From contig NZ_CP123923.1 in the NCBI RefSeq assembly GCF_030450125.1, forward strand, positions 124,001 through 188,000: a stretch of DNA of 64,000 bases, written 5' to 3'. The translations under genes were made by a program, and so were the position numbers. This document shows positions 1 to 7,477 of this stretch, piece by piece; within the stretch, counting starts at the first letter, position 1; every line of letters starts with the position of its first letter. Under the pieces are notes generated by a model. It saw nothing but the letters and a program-made list of their open reading frames with translations, searched no databases and was not told the DNA's origin. This stretch comes from Streptomyces sp. WP-1. GTDB lineage: Bacteria > Actinomycetota > Actinomycetes > Streptomycetales > Streptomycetaceae.

Positions 1-783
1 GGCGCCCCCATCGCCTACCTCGCCCCGCTGAAGGCCCTGCCCGCGGCGGGGGTCGAGCTGTCCGGATTCGATCTGTCGAGCGTGCGGCTGTGGGCCTACG
101 GCGGGGCGTCGCTGGGCGCCGAGACGGTGCGGACGCTGGAGGCGGCGTACGGCCCGGACCGCTTCTGCCAGGTGTACGGGATGAGCGAGATGGGGCCGGT
201 GGGTGCCGTGCTCCGCCCGCGGGAGCAGCTCGCCAAGGCGGGGTCGATCGGGGCGGGCGGCATGCCCGGCGTGGACATATGCGTGGTCAAGGACGACGGC
301 GTGGACGCCGGGGCCGGCGAGACCGGGGAGCTGTGGCTGCGCTCGGGGACCCGCATGCTGGGGTATCTCGACGACCCGGAGGCGACCGAGCGTGCCTTCG
401 TGGGCGACTGGTACCGGTCCGGGGATCTCGCGCGGGTGGACGAGGACGGGTACCTGTTCATCGTCGGCCGGATCAAGGACGTCGTGATCACCGGCGGGGA
501 GAACGTCTACTCGCCCGAGGTGGAGGAGGCGATCCTCCAGCATCCGGCGATCCGGGACGCCGCCGTCGTCGGGCGGACGCACCCGGACTGGGGCGAGACG
601 GTCGTCGCCGTGGTCGAGGCGGACCCGGCGGTGACGCTGGAGCAGTTGCGCGGCTTCCTCTCCACCAGGCTGGCCAAGTACAAGATCCCCCGGGATCTGG
701 TGGTGGTCCCGTCGCTGCCGCGCACGCCCTCCGGCAAGGTGCAGAAGCACATCCTGCGCGAGCAGGTGCGGACCGGCCCCTGA
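1..783 (+). CDS. Acyl-CoA synthetase / AMP-dependent ligase, C-terminal part (5' end outside window)
   Basis: The reading frame is open from base 1, so the gene starts before the window; 260 residues are visible. It belongs to the ANL superfamily, which adenylates a carboxylic acid and transfers it to CoA. Visible motifs are the A5-type YGMSEMG (about residue 59), the TGE stretch, the YRSGDLARVDEDGYLF hinge region (near 138), GRIKDVVITGGENVYSPEVE and the C-terminal PRTPSGKVQKHIL carrying the adenylation lysine (near 246). GGENVYSPEVE is typical of fatty-acyl or aryl-CoA ligases rather than NRPS A domains. It converges on the thioesterase/Rieske genes across a strong hairpin. The substrate cannot be read from this part. 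Confidence 0.93.
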   Translation, partial: GAPIAYLAPLKALPAAGVELSGFDLSSVRLWAYGGASLGAETVRTLEAAYGPDRFCQVYGMSEMGPVGAVLRPREQLAKAGSIGAGGMPGVDICVVKDDGVDAGAGETGELWLRSGTRMLGYLDDPEATERAFVGDWYRSGDLARVDEDGYLFIVGRIKDVVITGGENVYSPEVEEAILQHPAIRDAAVVGRTHPDWGETVVAVVEADPAVTLEQLRGFLSTRLAKYKIPRDLVVVPSLPRTPSGKVQKHILREQVRTGP

Positions 784-797
784 CACGCCTGGCGCCA

Positions 798-832
798 GGG
801 GCCGGTCGGCCGCCGGCCGCCCGACCGGCCCC
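798..832. terminator. Convergent hairpin terminator
   Basis: Perfect 12-bp arms (798-809 and 821-832, GGGGCCGGTCGG and its complement) enclose an 11-nt loop between two converging genes. There is no U tract, as is common for Streptomyces terminators. Confidence 0.7.
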
Positions 833-842
833 GCGCGGCGTC

Positions 843-1268
843 TCAGTCCTCCTGCTTGCCCGCCCGTACGATCGTCCCCTGCGCCACGGCGACCAGGCGC
901 TCCTCCCCCTGCTCCGAGACGACGTAGACCGAGCACTGGCACACGGCCTGACGCCGGGTCGTGACGGTCGCCTTGGCGCGGGCGACGACGGACTCGCCCA
1001 CGGCCGGCCGCACATAGTTGATCTTGTATTCGGCGGTGAGCGCGTCACCGCCCAGGGCGAGTCCGCCCGCGAAGGTCAGCGCGTTGTCGGCCAGATAGCT
1101 GAGCACTCCCCCGTGCACGAAGCCGTGCTGCTGCTGGATCTCCGGCCGGTTGGCCACGCGGATCTCGGCCGAGTCAGGCCCCGCGGAGGTGAGTTCGGCG
1201 CCCAGGAACATGCTGAACGGCTGGGCCTTGAAGATGCTCTGCGCGAAACCGGCGTGGTCCATGGTCAT
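843..1268 (-). CDS. PaaI-family hotdog thioesterase
   Basis: A 141-residue single hotdog-fold protein. The segment HGGVLSYLADNALTFAG (about residues 52-68) is the family signature, with the HGG loop and the helix that carries the catalytic acid. Such proteins hydrolyse acyl- or aryl-CoA thioesters. The ATG overlaps the stop of the Rieske gene by 4 bases, so the two are translationally coupled. With the acyl-CoA ligase next door, this suggests a small module for an aromatic or acyl-CoA intermediate (inference). Confidence 0.88.
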   Translation of the reverse strand: MTMDHAGFAQSIFKAQPFSMFLGAELTSAGPDSAEIRVANRPEIQQQHGFVHGGVLSYLADNALTFAGGLALGGDALTAEYKINYVRPAVGESVVARAKATVTTRRQAVCQCSVYVVSEQGEERLVAVAQGTIVRAGKQED

Positions 1269-2461
1269 GAGTGGCGTCCTGATGCTTGAGGGGTGGTGGG
1301 GGTGTCCGCGTCCGGGTCGGTGAGCCGCTCGTCGATGTTCTGCTGGAACATCGCGAGCAGGCCCTCCGCCAGCCCCAGGACGTGGTGGTCGCTGCCCCCG
1401 TGGGGCAGATGCCGCTGCACGTCCTCGGCGATGGCGAAGTCCTCCTGGTCGAAGACCGTGTCGTTGGTGAAGTGGAAGCGCTTGGCCAGCGCGCTCTGTC
1501 CGGCGGATCCGGCGAAGTCACCGTCGCGGTAGAGCATTTCGTGGGTCCAGATCGTGCGGTTCGCCGCCAGGGGCCAGAAGGTGTTGATGGAGACGTAGTC
1601 GGGATGGAGGATGAAGAAGGTGTTGGGGAAGAGCGTGTAGTACACCGAGGCGTAGTCCAGGATGCGCCACTCCTCCCGCGGCTTCAGGGCCGTCTCGCCG
1701 ATGTTGCTGCGCGCCGCGGACAGCCGGATGTGCGGTCCGTCCTCGTCGTGCGCGATCACCCCCTTCTTGAAGGCGAAGGCGAGGGTGTCCCGGTGCAGAT
1801 ACGGGACGTGGTAGCCCTCCAGATACGTCTTGATCAGCAGCTTCCAGTTGGCCTCCTTGACCACCTTGGTCTTCTTGTACCGGACGAGCGAGGCCACGTC
1901 GAAGTTCACCAGGTCGTCGTGGAACGTCCCGAGGAATCCGGGGATGTCGAGCGTCTGCCCGGGTGTGCGGCCGACCCAGATCAGGCCGCCCGACTCGGCG
2001 GCGGGCAGTTCCACCAGGCCGTAGTCGCAGGTCTTGACGCCGGGGAAGTCATGGGCCCGGGTGATGCCCTTCAGGGTGCCGTCGAGCCCGTAGACCCAGC
2101 CGTGGAAGGGGCAGATGAAGTTCTGCACCGTGCCCGTCGGCTGGTCGGCGAGGCGGGCCCCGCGGTGGCGGCACTGGTTGTAGAAGGCGCGGACCCGGCC
2201 GTCCTCGCCCCTGACGGCGACATAGGGGAACTGGTCCCAGTCGCTGGTGAGATAGGCCCCCGGTTCGCCGAGCGCGGAGGCGTGCCCCGCGATCAGCGGG
2301 TAGCGGGAGAAGGCCGAGGCGATCTCCCGCTCCAGGAGCGTCTCGTCGGTGTACTTGCTGACCGGAATCGTGACGACCTCGTCGAGCATCTTCTCGTCAC
2401 GGCGCGTCTCGCGCAGCGCGAGAAGGCGGTCGATCATTGCCACTTGTTCACTGTGCCGCAT
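1265..2461 (-). CDS. Rieske [2Fe-2S] non-heme iron oxygenase, alpha subunit
   Basis: 398 residues from the ATG at 2461; a TTG seven codons upstream is also open, but the ATG has a GGGGA stretch before it. The Rieske centre is clear: CRH at about residues 97-99 and CPFH at 117-120, within a typical HRGARLAD...CPFHGWVYGLDG context. The catalytic-domain iron ligands are in GYHVPYLHRD (His near 218 and 223). The family uses electrons from a reductase or ferredoxin to hydroxylate or demethylate small aromatic or quaternary-amine substrates. No reductase or beta subunit is encoded nearby. The gene lies downstream of a TetR gene and behind a TetR-like palindrome. Confidence 0.93.
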   Translation of the reverse strand: MRHSEQVAMIDRLLALRETRRDEKMLDEVVTIPVSKYTDETLLEREIASAFSRYPLIAGHASALGEPGAYLTSDWDQFPYVAVRGEDGRVRAFYNQCRHRGARLADQPTGTVQNFICPFHGWVYGLDGTLKGITRAHDFPGVKTCDYGLVELPAAESGGLIWVGRTPGQTLDIPGFLGTFHDDLVNFDVASLVRYKKTKVVKEANWKLLIKTYLEGYHVPYLHRDTLAFAFKKGVIAHDEDGPHIRLSAARSNIGETALKPREEWRILDYASVYYTLFPNTFFILHPDYVSINTFWPLAANRTIWTHEMLYRDGDFAGSAGQSALAKRFHFTNDTVFDQEDFAIAEDVQRHLPHGGSDHHVLGLAEGLLAMFQQNIDERLTDPDADTPTTPQASGRHS

Positions 2462-2486
2462 GGGGTCCCCGTCGCAGTTCAAGCTA

Positions 2487-2500
2487 TGAATGCTCGTTCA
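2487..2500. promoter_or_regulatory. Putative TetR operator upstream of the Rieske gene
   Basis: TGAATGCTCGTTCA contains TGAA and TTCA half-sites separated by six bases, and lies 26 bp before the Rieske ATG. TGAAN6TTCA elements are common TetR-family operators. The adjacent upstream TetR gene is the obvious candidate ligand. This is inference from sequence. Confidence 0.5.
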
Positions 2501-2562
2501 ATTCATGTTACGGAACGGTACGGGGGCGAGGCAATGGGACTTCGGTAGTACGAAGCCGTCGG

Positions 2563-3186
2563 TCACGAAGATGTGCGGCCGAGGGCGCGGAGGCAGAAGT
2601 CGCGGATCTCGGCGACCAGTTGCCCGTCCGGCACCTCCGGCTTCTGCGCGACCTCCGGTGAGAGTCTGCCGACCAGTGCCTCGGAGATGGCGCCGATGGC
2701 GGCGCCGGCCGAGACCGCCGCGTTCTGGGGGGCGAACAGCCCGGCCGCGACGCCGTCCCGGATGACGCCCTCGCACAGCTGGGCGTACTCCCGCCGGTAC
2801 AGCAGCCGTTCGCGTTCCACCACCGGCGAGACCGGTTCGAAGAGCAGGGACCACGCCAGCCGCCGGCCGCGCAGGGCACGCCCCGTGAACGTGTCGGCGA
2901 ACGCCTTGAGCCGGGCCTCGGGGTCCCCGGGCGCGGTGTCCACCGCGGCGCGCACCGCGTCCAGTTCACGTCCCGCGGCACGCCGGAAGACCCGGGCCAG
3001 CAGCTCGTCCCTGCTGCCGAAGTACGAGTAGAGCGAGCCCGCGCTCACCCCGCACGCGCCGGCCACCGCGGCCACCTTCGCCCCGGCGAAGCCCTCCCGG
3101 GCCACCAACTCGTGCGCGGCTCGCACGAAGGCCTCTTCCTTCGTGCGAGCGTGCCGCTCCGTGCGTTCCGTACGCCGATACACCAT
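2563..3186 (-). CDS. TetR-family transcriptional regulator
   Basis: 207 residues from the ATG at 3186; a longer frame to 3273 has an unstructured Pro/Gly extension and is less likely. The N-terminal helix-turn-helix spans about residues 14-62, with the recognition part GVSAGSLYSYFGSRDELL. The C-terminal half is the variable ligand-binding domain. It is transcribed towards the Rieske and thioesterase genes, 101 bp upstream of them, with a palindromic site in the gap. It probably represses that pair; the ligand is unknown. Confidence 0.9.
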   Translation of the reverse strand: MVYRRTERTERHARTKEEAFVRAAHELVAREGFAGAKVAAVAGACGVSAGSLYSYFGSRDELLARVFRRAAGRELDAVRAAVDTAPGDPEARLKAFADTFTGRALRGRRLAWSLLFEPVSPVVERERLLYRREYAQLCEGVIRDGVAAGLFAPQNAAVSAGAAIGAISEALVGRLSPEVAQKPEVPDGQLVAEIRDFCLRALGRTSS

Positions 3187-3283
3187 GGCGGGAGCTGGGC
3201 CTTCCGTGTCGCTGCCGGGAAGCACCAGTGAACCAGGAAACGCCCCGGGGGTGCGGGGTGGGCCCCGCGTCACCGCAGGCGGT

Positions 3284-3985
3284 TCAGGACGGCCCGACGC
3301 CCGTCATCTCCTGGACGCCGAGGAGCCACGCGGCGCACGCGGGCGTGCCCAGCAGGCCGGAGTGGCCGCCCGGGAAGGTGCGCCGGGTGAACGGGCCGGT
3401 CGTGGTGTGCTGCCACGCGGCGATCGTGTCGTCCGTCGTCAGCGGGTCCTCGCTGCCCCGTGCGGCCAGCACCGGGCAGCGCAGACCGGGAACGGCCGCG
3501 GGGTCGAACCCCTTCAGCAGGCGCAGGTCCTGGGCGGCCGTCTCGGCGACCACGGCGCGCCAGTCGTCCGACGGTGCCCCGGCCAGGGCGCCGGGGTCCG
3601 CCCGGTCCAGGAAGGCCGCCGCCCCGGCCGGGCCGGCGGCGGCCTGTTCCGGCACCCGCAGCCGGGCGGGTCCGGCGGCGCCCACCGCCACCAGCGCCGT
3701 GACCTCCGTACCGGCCGCGCGCAGACGGGCCGCGGTGGCGTAGGCGACGTACGCGCCGTAGCTGTGCCCGAACAGCAGTATCCGGGCGGCGGCCCGGCGG
3801 AGGATCTGGTCGGCGCAGGACCCCACCACCGCGTCGAAGGAGTCGGCGGGGATCCCGAAGTCCCGGCCGGGCCGTCCCGGATAGCGCACCGCCCAGGACG
3901 TCCGGCCCAGTTCCTTCGTCAGCGGACGGAACTCCGTGCCGAAGGAGCCGGCGCCGGGGAAGAACACAGTATTGACGCTGTCCAT
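3284..3985 (-). CDS. Type II thioesterase (alpha/beta hydrolase)
   Basis: 233 residues. The opening VFFPGAGSFGTEFRPL and the nucleophile elbow GHSYG (Ser75, GHSMG in most relatives) mark the TEII family, which removes misprimed or finished acyl groups from carrier proteins. The rest of the triad is likely Asp180 (GSEDPL) and His208 (GGHSGLL). It is the last gene of the ten-gene operon, 37 bp after the permease. A second thioesterase sits upstream in the same operon, so one may be an editing enzyme and the other the release enzyme. Confidence 0.88.
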   Translation of the reverse strand: MDSVNTVFFPGAGSFGTEFRPLTKELGRTSWAVRYPGRPGRDFGIPADSFDAVVGSCADQILRRAAARILLFGHSYGAYVAYATAARLRAAGTEVTALVAVGAAGPARLRVPEQAAAGPAGAAAFLDRADPGALAGAPSDDWRAVVAETAAQDLRLLKGFDPAAVPGLRCPVLAARGSEDPLTTDDTIAAWQHTTTGPFTRRTFPGGHSGLLGTPACAAWLLGVQEMTGVGPS

Positions 3986-4022
3986 GGTTCCGGCCTCCGT
4001 TGCCGTGGGTTCGCCGTCGGGC

Positions 4023-5300
4023 TCACCGGTCCGCGCTCTCGTACTCGGGTTCGACCTTCGACGGGCGCCGGGTGAGCGCGGCGGTGGCCAGCCAGACGAC
4101 GGCGAACAGCGCCCAGCACAACCACATCGGCGGACCGGCGAGCGCGGTCACGGCGACCACCGTGACCGCGCAGAGCACGGCGACCGCCCGGGGCGCGCCG
4201 GGCCCGGCCAGCTTCGAGTAGGAGGCCGCGCCCAGCCCGTAGAGCACGAAGTAGATCCCGCCGGAGAGCACGAAGAGCAGTTGGAAGGACATCACGCCCG
4301 TGGAGCCGAGCAGCGCGATCAGGGTCAGGACGGCGCCGACCGCCAGCACGGAGGTCACCGGGTTGCCGTCCCGGGTGCGTACCCGGGCCAGCGGGCCGGG
4401 CAGGTACCCGCTGCGTGCCATGCCGTACACCAGCCGGGACAGGGCGAGCACGGAGGCGCACACGTTCGCGGCGATGGCGGCGACGACCAGCGCCAGCGTC
4501 ACCGGGCGGCCCAGCTCCCCGAGCGAGCGCTCCGCCAGTCGGAGCAGCGGGGCCTGGTCGAGGGCCTTGTCGCCGGGGTCCACCGCGCTGAACAGGCCCA
4601 GCAGCACCAGCCCGTACAGGGCGACCACGATGACGTAGGAGGCGGCGAAGATGCGCGGGATGGCATCCGGGCGTTTGTGCTCCTCGAAGGTGAAGGCCAC
4701 GGTCTCCCAGCCGGTGAAGGCGACGTAGACGGCGGTGAGGACGCCGCCCAGTTTCCCCAGCGGCGGTACCGCGGTGCTCGGCGCGCGCACCCCGTGCACC
4801 CCGAGCGCGACCAGGGCCGTACAGGTGATCAGGGCGAACAGGGCGAGCACCAGGGTGACCTGCACCTTCCCGGAGACGTTCGTGCCCAGGCAGCCGATCA
4901 GGGTGGCGGCGGCGAGGACGGCGACCGGGAACAGCCAGGCGAGGCTCGGCAGGCCGGAGAACTGGGCGACGTAACGCCCGCCGGTGATGGCCGTCGCCGG
5001 GATGCCGGCGACCAGCGCGAGAGTGGCCAGCAGTCCGGCGGAGCGTCCGACGGGCCGCCCGAAGGCCACCTCCGAGTAGTGGGCGACGCCGGAGGCCGAC
5101 GGGTGGCGGCGGCCCAGCCAGGCGTAGCAGTACAGCAGCGGGATGACCGATACGGCGGCGACGGCCCAGGGCAGCCACGCGGAGCGGCCCAGTTCCTGGT
5201 AGCTGGTGCCGGGCAGGATCATCATCCCGCTGCCCAGGATGGTGGAGAGCGCGAGGAAGGTGCCGACGGCGCCGCCCAGCGACTTCTGGAGTCCGCTCAC
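4023..5300 (-). CDS. APC-family amino acid permease
   Basis: 425 residues from a GTG at 5300 preceded by AAGGAGG. The frame is open further upstream, but that part is a shadow of the thioesterase. About 12 hydrophobic helices are visible, starting with the APC signature around LSTILGSGMMILPGTSYQELG and including the helix 6 motif AFTGWETVAFTFEEHKR. Its start overlaps the stop of the preceding thioesterase by 4 bases, so it belongs to the operon. Import of an amino acid precursor or export of an amino-acid-like product are both possible; the sequence does not decide. Confidence 0.9.
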   Translation of the reverse strand: MSGLQKSLGGAVGTFLALSTILGSGMMILPGTSYQELGRSAWLPWAVAAVSVIPLLYCYAWLGRRHPSASGVAHYSEVAFGRPVGRSAGLLATLALVAGIPATAITGGRYVAQFSGLPSLAWLFPVAVLAAATLIGCLGTNVSGKVQVTLVLALFALITCTALVALGVHGVRAPSTAVPPLGKLGGVLTAVYVAFTGWETVAFTFEEHKRPDAIPRIFAASYVIVVALYGLVLLGLFSAVDPGDKALDQAPLLRLAERSLGELGRPVTLALVVAAIAANVCASVLALSRLVYGMARSGYLPGPLARVRTRDGNPVTSVLAVGAVLTLIALLGSTGVMSFQLLFVLSGGIYFVLYGLGAASYSKLAGPGAPRAVAVLCAVTVVAVTALAGPPMWLCWALFAVVWLATAALTRRPSKVEPEYESADR

Positions 5301-6028
5301 GCCGCCTCCTTCGCGGCCGGGGTCGTGGCGAGCACGCCGGTGAGGGCGCGGTCGAGGGCGGCGGCCCAGGTGGGGTCCGGGCTGTGTCCGCCGGGGACGA
5401 CCGTCAGGTGGAACTCCCCCGACACCCGGTGGGCCCAGGCGGCGCAGCGTTCGGGTGGGATGAACCGGTCGTCCCGGCCGCACAGCACGTGCAGGCCGGT
5501 GAGGTGGTCGGCGGGGTCCAGGCGTTCGGCCAGGCGGTCGGCCACCACGGTGTCGCCGCGCAGGCCGTGGGCGATCTCCGCCAGCATGTTCTCGTCGTCG
5601 AGCACCTCCTGGGGAAAGCCGTCGTGGGCGAGGATCCGGGCGATCTCGGGGTCGGGCAGTCGTGACATCGTCGGTATGCGTCCTGAGGAGTCGGGGCACG
5701 GCGTATTGATCACCAGTGCCCCGATCGGGCGGGTCTCTCGCACACCGAGGGCCGGGAGCAGACGGATGGCGGACAGTCCGCCCATGGAGTGCCCGGCGAG
5801 GACGAGGCGGCGGGCGGCCCCGTGGTCCGCCGCGCGCCGGATCGCCTCGACGCTCCGGCGCTCCCATTGCCCCGAGTCGAGGTCGGTCACGGACTCGGCG
5901 TTCGGCAGGGCCAGCGCGGTCAGTCCGAGCCGGGCGGCGGCGTCCCTCATCAGGGCGAGCGGGGCGCCGCCGCCCCCGGCGGCCGGGAAGCAGACGCACA
6001 GGTCCCGGTCCGCGGCGGCCCGGCTCAC
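5297..6028 (-). CDS. Thioesterase-like alpha/beta hydrolase (second TE of the cluster)
   Basis: 243 residues from a GTG at 6028 that overlaps the P450 stop by 4 bases. The elbow GHSMGG (Ser81), the GRDDRF segment (Asp186/187) and VPGGHS (His215) form the catalytic triad. The fold is that of type II thioesterases. By analogy with NikP2 in nikkomycin biosynthesis, a thioesterase next to a P450 and a free carrier protein may release a hydroxylated amino acid from the carrier (inference). Several longer frames run through this stretch, but only this start gives a complete alpha/beta hydrolase. Confidence 0.86.
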   Translation of the reverse strand: MSRAAADRDLCVCFPAAGGGGAPLALMRDAAARLGLTALALPNAESVTDLDSGQWERRSVEAIRRAADHGAARRLVLAGHSMGGLSAIRLLPALGVRETRPIGALVINTPCPDSSGRIPTMSRLPDPEIARILAHDGFPQEVLDDENMLAEIAHGLRGDTVVADRLAERLDPADHLTGLHVLCGRDDRFIPPERCAAWAHRVSGEFHLTVVPGGHSPDPTWAAALDRALTGVLATTPAAKEAA

Positions 6029-7257
6029 GTGTGGAACTCCTTGGCGTCGACGACTTCCACCTGGAGTTCGGTCAGTCCGAGCATGAAGTTCGAGCGCAGC
6101 CTGCGCGGCTCCTCCAGCACCGCGAACGCCTTGTCCCAGGCCGCCAGTTCCTCGACGAACGTCTGGATCTCCAGGGTGGCCGCGGGGGCGCCGACGCAGC
6201 GGTGCACCCCGGCTCCGAAGGCGAGCTGCCTGTTGTCCGCGCGGTCGATCAGGAAGTCGTCGGGGCGGTCGAAGACGTCGGCGTCCCGGTTGGCCGACAT
6301 GTTCCACAGGGTGACGAAGCTGCCGGCGGGGATGACGTGGCCGCCGACGTGGAAGTCCTCCACGGCCAGCCGCTGCACGTAGCTGTTGGTGGAGGTCCAC
6401 CGCAGGAACTCCTGGGTGGCCACGTCGCAGCCGGTGTCGCCGTCGGCCACCGTGCGCCACTGGTCCCGGTGCCCGTCGATGGTGTGGACGGTCAGGCTCG
6501 CGGTGTGCGGGGTGGTCTCGTTGCCGCCGACGGCGACGTTGAGGCCGTTGAGCACCGCGACGTCGCGGGGCATGGTGCCGTCGGCCACGCACCGGGCGAG
6601 GAAGCCGATCATGTCGTCGGCCTGTCCGGAGTCGAGCCGGTGCCCGATCAGCTCGTCGATGAACTCCAGCACGTCCAGCTGGGCGTCCACGAGCGCGTCG
6701 AGCGGGGAGGTGCCGGCGTACACCTCGTCCCGGTAGCCGATCATGGTGCGGGTGTCCTCCAGGAGCTTGTTCGCGTCCCCGGGGCCGATGCCGAACAGCA
6801 CCTCCAGGACGCCCTTGGGCAGCTCGGGTGCGACGACGCTGCCGAAGTCGAGCCGGTCGCCGACCGACAGCTCGCCGAGGGCGTCGCGGATGTTGCGGCG
6901 CACCGTGCGGCCGACCCTGGCGAGCATCTCCCGGCTGAATCCGCTCGTCTTGATCGGCTTGCGGATGCCGGTGTGCTCGGGGTGGTCGGTGACGATGAGC
7001 ATGCGGCCCGAGGCCGAGTCCTTCTGCGGCAGGTAGGAGCCGTCGACCATGGTCCCGTAGGACGAGCTGAGCCGCTGGTGGTCGACGTAGGCCGCGTAGA
7101 TGTCGGCGTACCGGGTCAGCGCGTGGAACTCGTAGCCGTCGTCCCGGCGGTGCACGGACACCGGGTGGTGTGCGCGCAGGTCGGCCAGGTACGACCACGG
7201 GTCGCCGTCGGCGAAGAACTCCGGCGAGTACAGCGGGCTGTCCTCAACGACGAGCAT
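6025..7257 (-). CDS. Cytochrome P450, probably acting on a carrier-bound amino acid
   Basis: 410 residues, the usual bacterial P450 length. The I-helix motif GGNETT is at about 244-249, the K-helix EFLR at 283-286 and the heme loop FGAGVHRCVG at 347-356 with Cys354 as the heme ligand. The HPEHTGIRKP segment near 92-101 is typical of soluble actinobacterial P450s. It overlaps the free PCP gene by 14 bases and the thioesterase by 4. The A/PCP/P450/TE set repeats NikP1-NikQ-NikP2, where the P450 beta-hydroxylates a PCP-bound amino acid. That role is inferred from gene order; no ferredoxin is encoded nearby. Confidence 0.93.
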   Translation of the reverse strand: MLVVEDSPLYSPEFFADGDPWSYLADLRAHHPVSVHRRDDGYEFHALTRYADIYAAYVDHQRLSSSYGTMVDGSYLPQKDSASGRMLIVTDHPEHTGIRKPIKTSGFSREMLARVGRTVRRNIRDALGELSVGDRLDFGSVVAPELPKGVLEVLFGIGPGDANKLLEDTRTMIGYRDEVYAGTSPLDALVDAQLDVLEFIDELIGHRLDSGQADDMIGFLARCVADGTMPRDVAVLNGLNVAVGGNETTPHTASLTVHTIDGHRDQWRTVADGDTGCDVATQEFLRWTSTNSYVQRLAVEDFHVGGHVIPAGSFVTLWNMSANRDADVFDRPDDFLIDRADNRQLAFGAGVHRCVGAPAATLEIQTFVEELAAWDKAFAVLEEPRRLRSNFMLGLTELQVEVVDAKEFHT

Positions 7258-7477
7258 GCGGGCCTCCGATCAGGCCGGCGATGCGTGCCGGGGTGCGGCC
7301 CTCGAAGAAGACGTGTCCGGGGACCTTGACCCCGGTCCGCTCCTTCAGCAGGGCGCGGCAGCGCAGCACGGCCAGCGAGTCGACACCGGCGGCGAATATG
7401 TCGGTGTCGTCGGCGAGTTCGCGGTCGAGTACGGTGCGTACGCAGTCGGTGATGGCAGCTGGCGAGATGTCTGTCAT
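7244..7477 (-). CDS. Free-standing peptidyl/acyl carrier protein
   Basis: 77 residues, the size of a single carrier domain. The phosphopantetheine site is Ser34 in AAGVDSLAVLR. The ATG overlaps the stop of the upstream A-domain gene by 4 bases (ATGA), and the P450 start lies inside its 3' end. This tight coupling suggests that the A domain loads this carrier and that the P450 acts on it. It lacks the GGDS form seen in the fused carrier of the A-PCP gene, so the two carriers are distinct. Confidence 0.92.
   Translation of the reverse strand: MTDISPAAITDCVRTVLDRELADDTDIFAAGVDSLAVLRCRALLKERTGVKVPGHVFFEGRTPARIAGLIGGPHARR

Noticed and set aside
3936..6086. 716-residue plus-strand frame opposite the permease and thioesterases
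   Set aside because: Composition is Gly/Arg/Gln-rich and patternless; the minus strand carries complete motif-bearing genes. A GC-bias shadow.
5716..7329. 537-residue plus-strand frame opposite the P450
   Set aside because: The minus-strand P450 and PCP explain every base; no motif on the plus strand.
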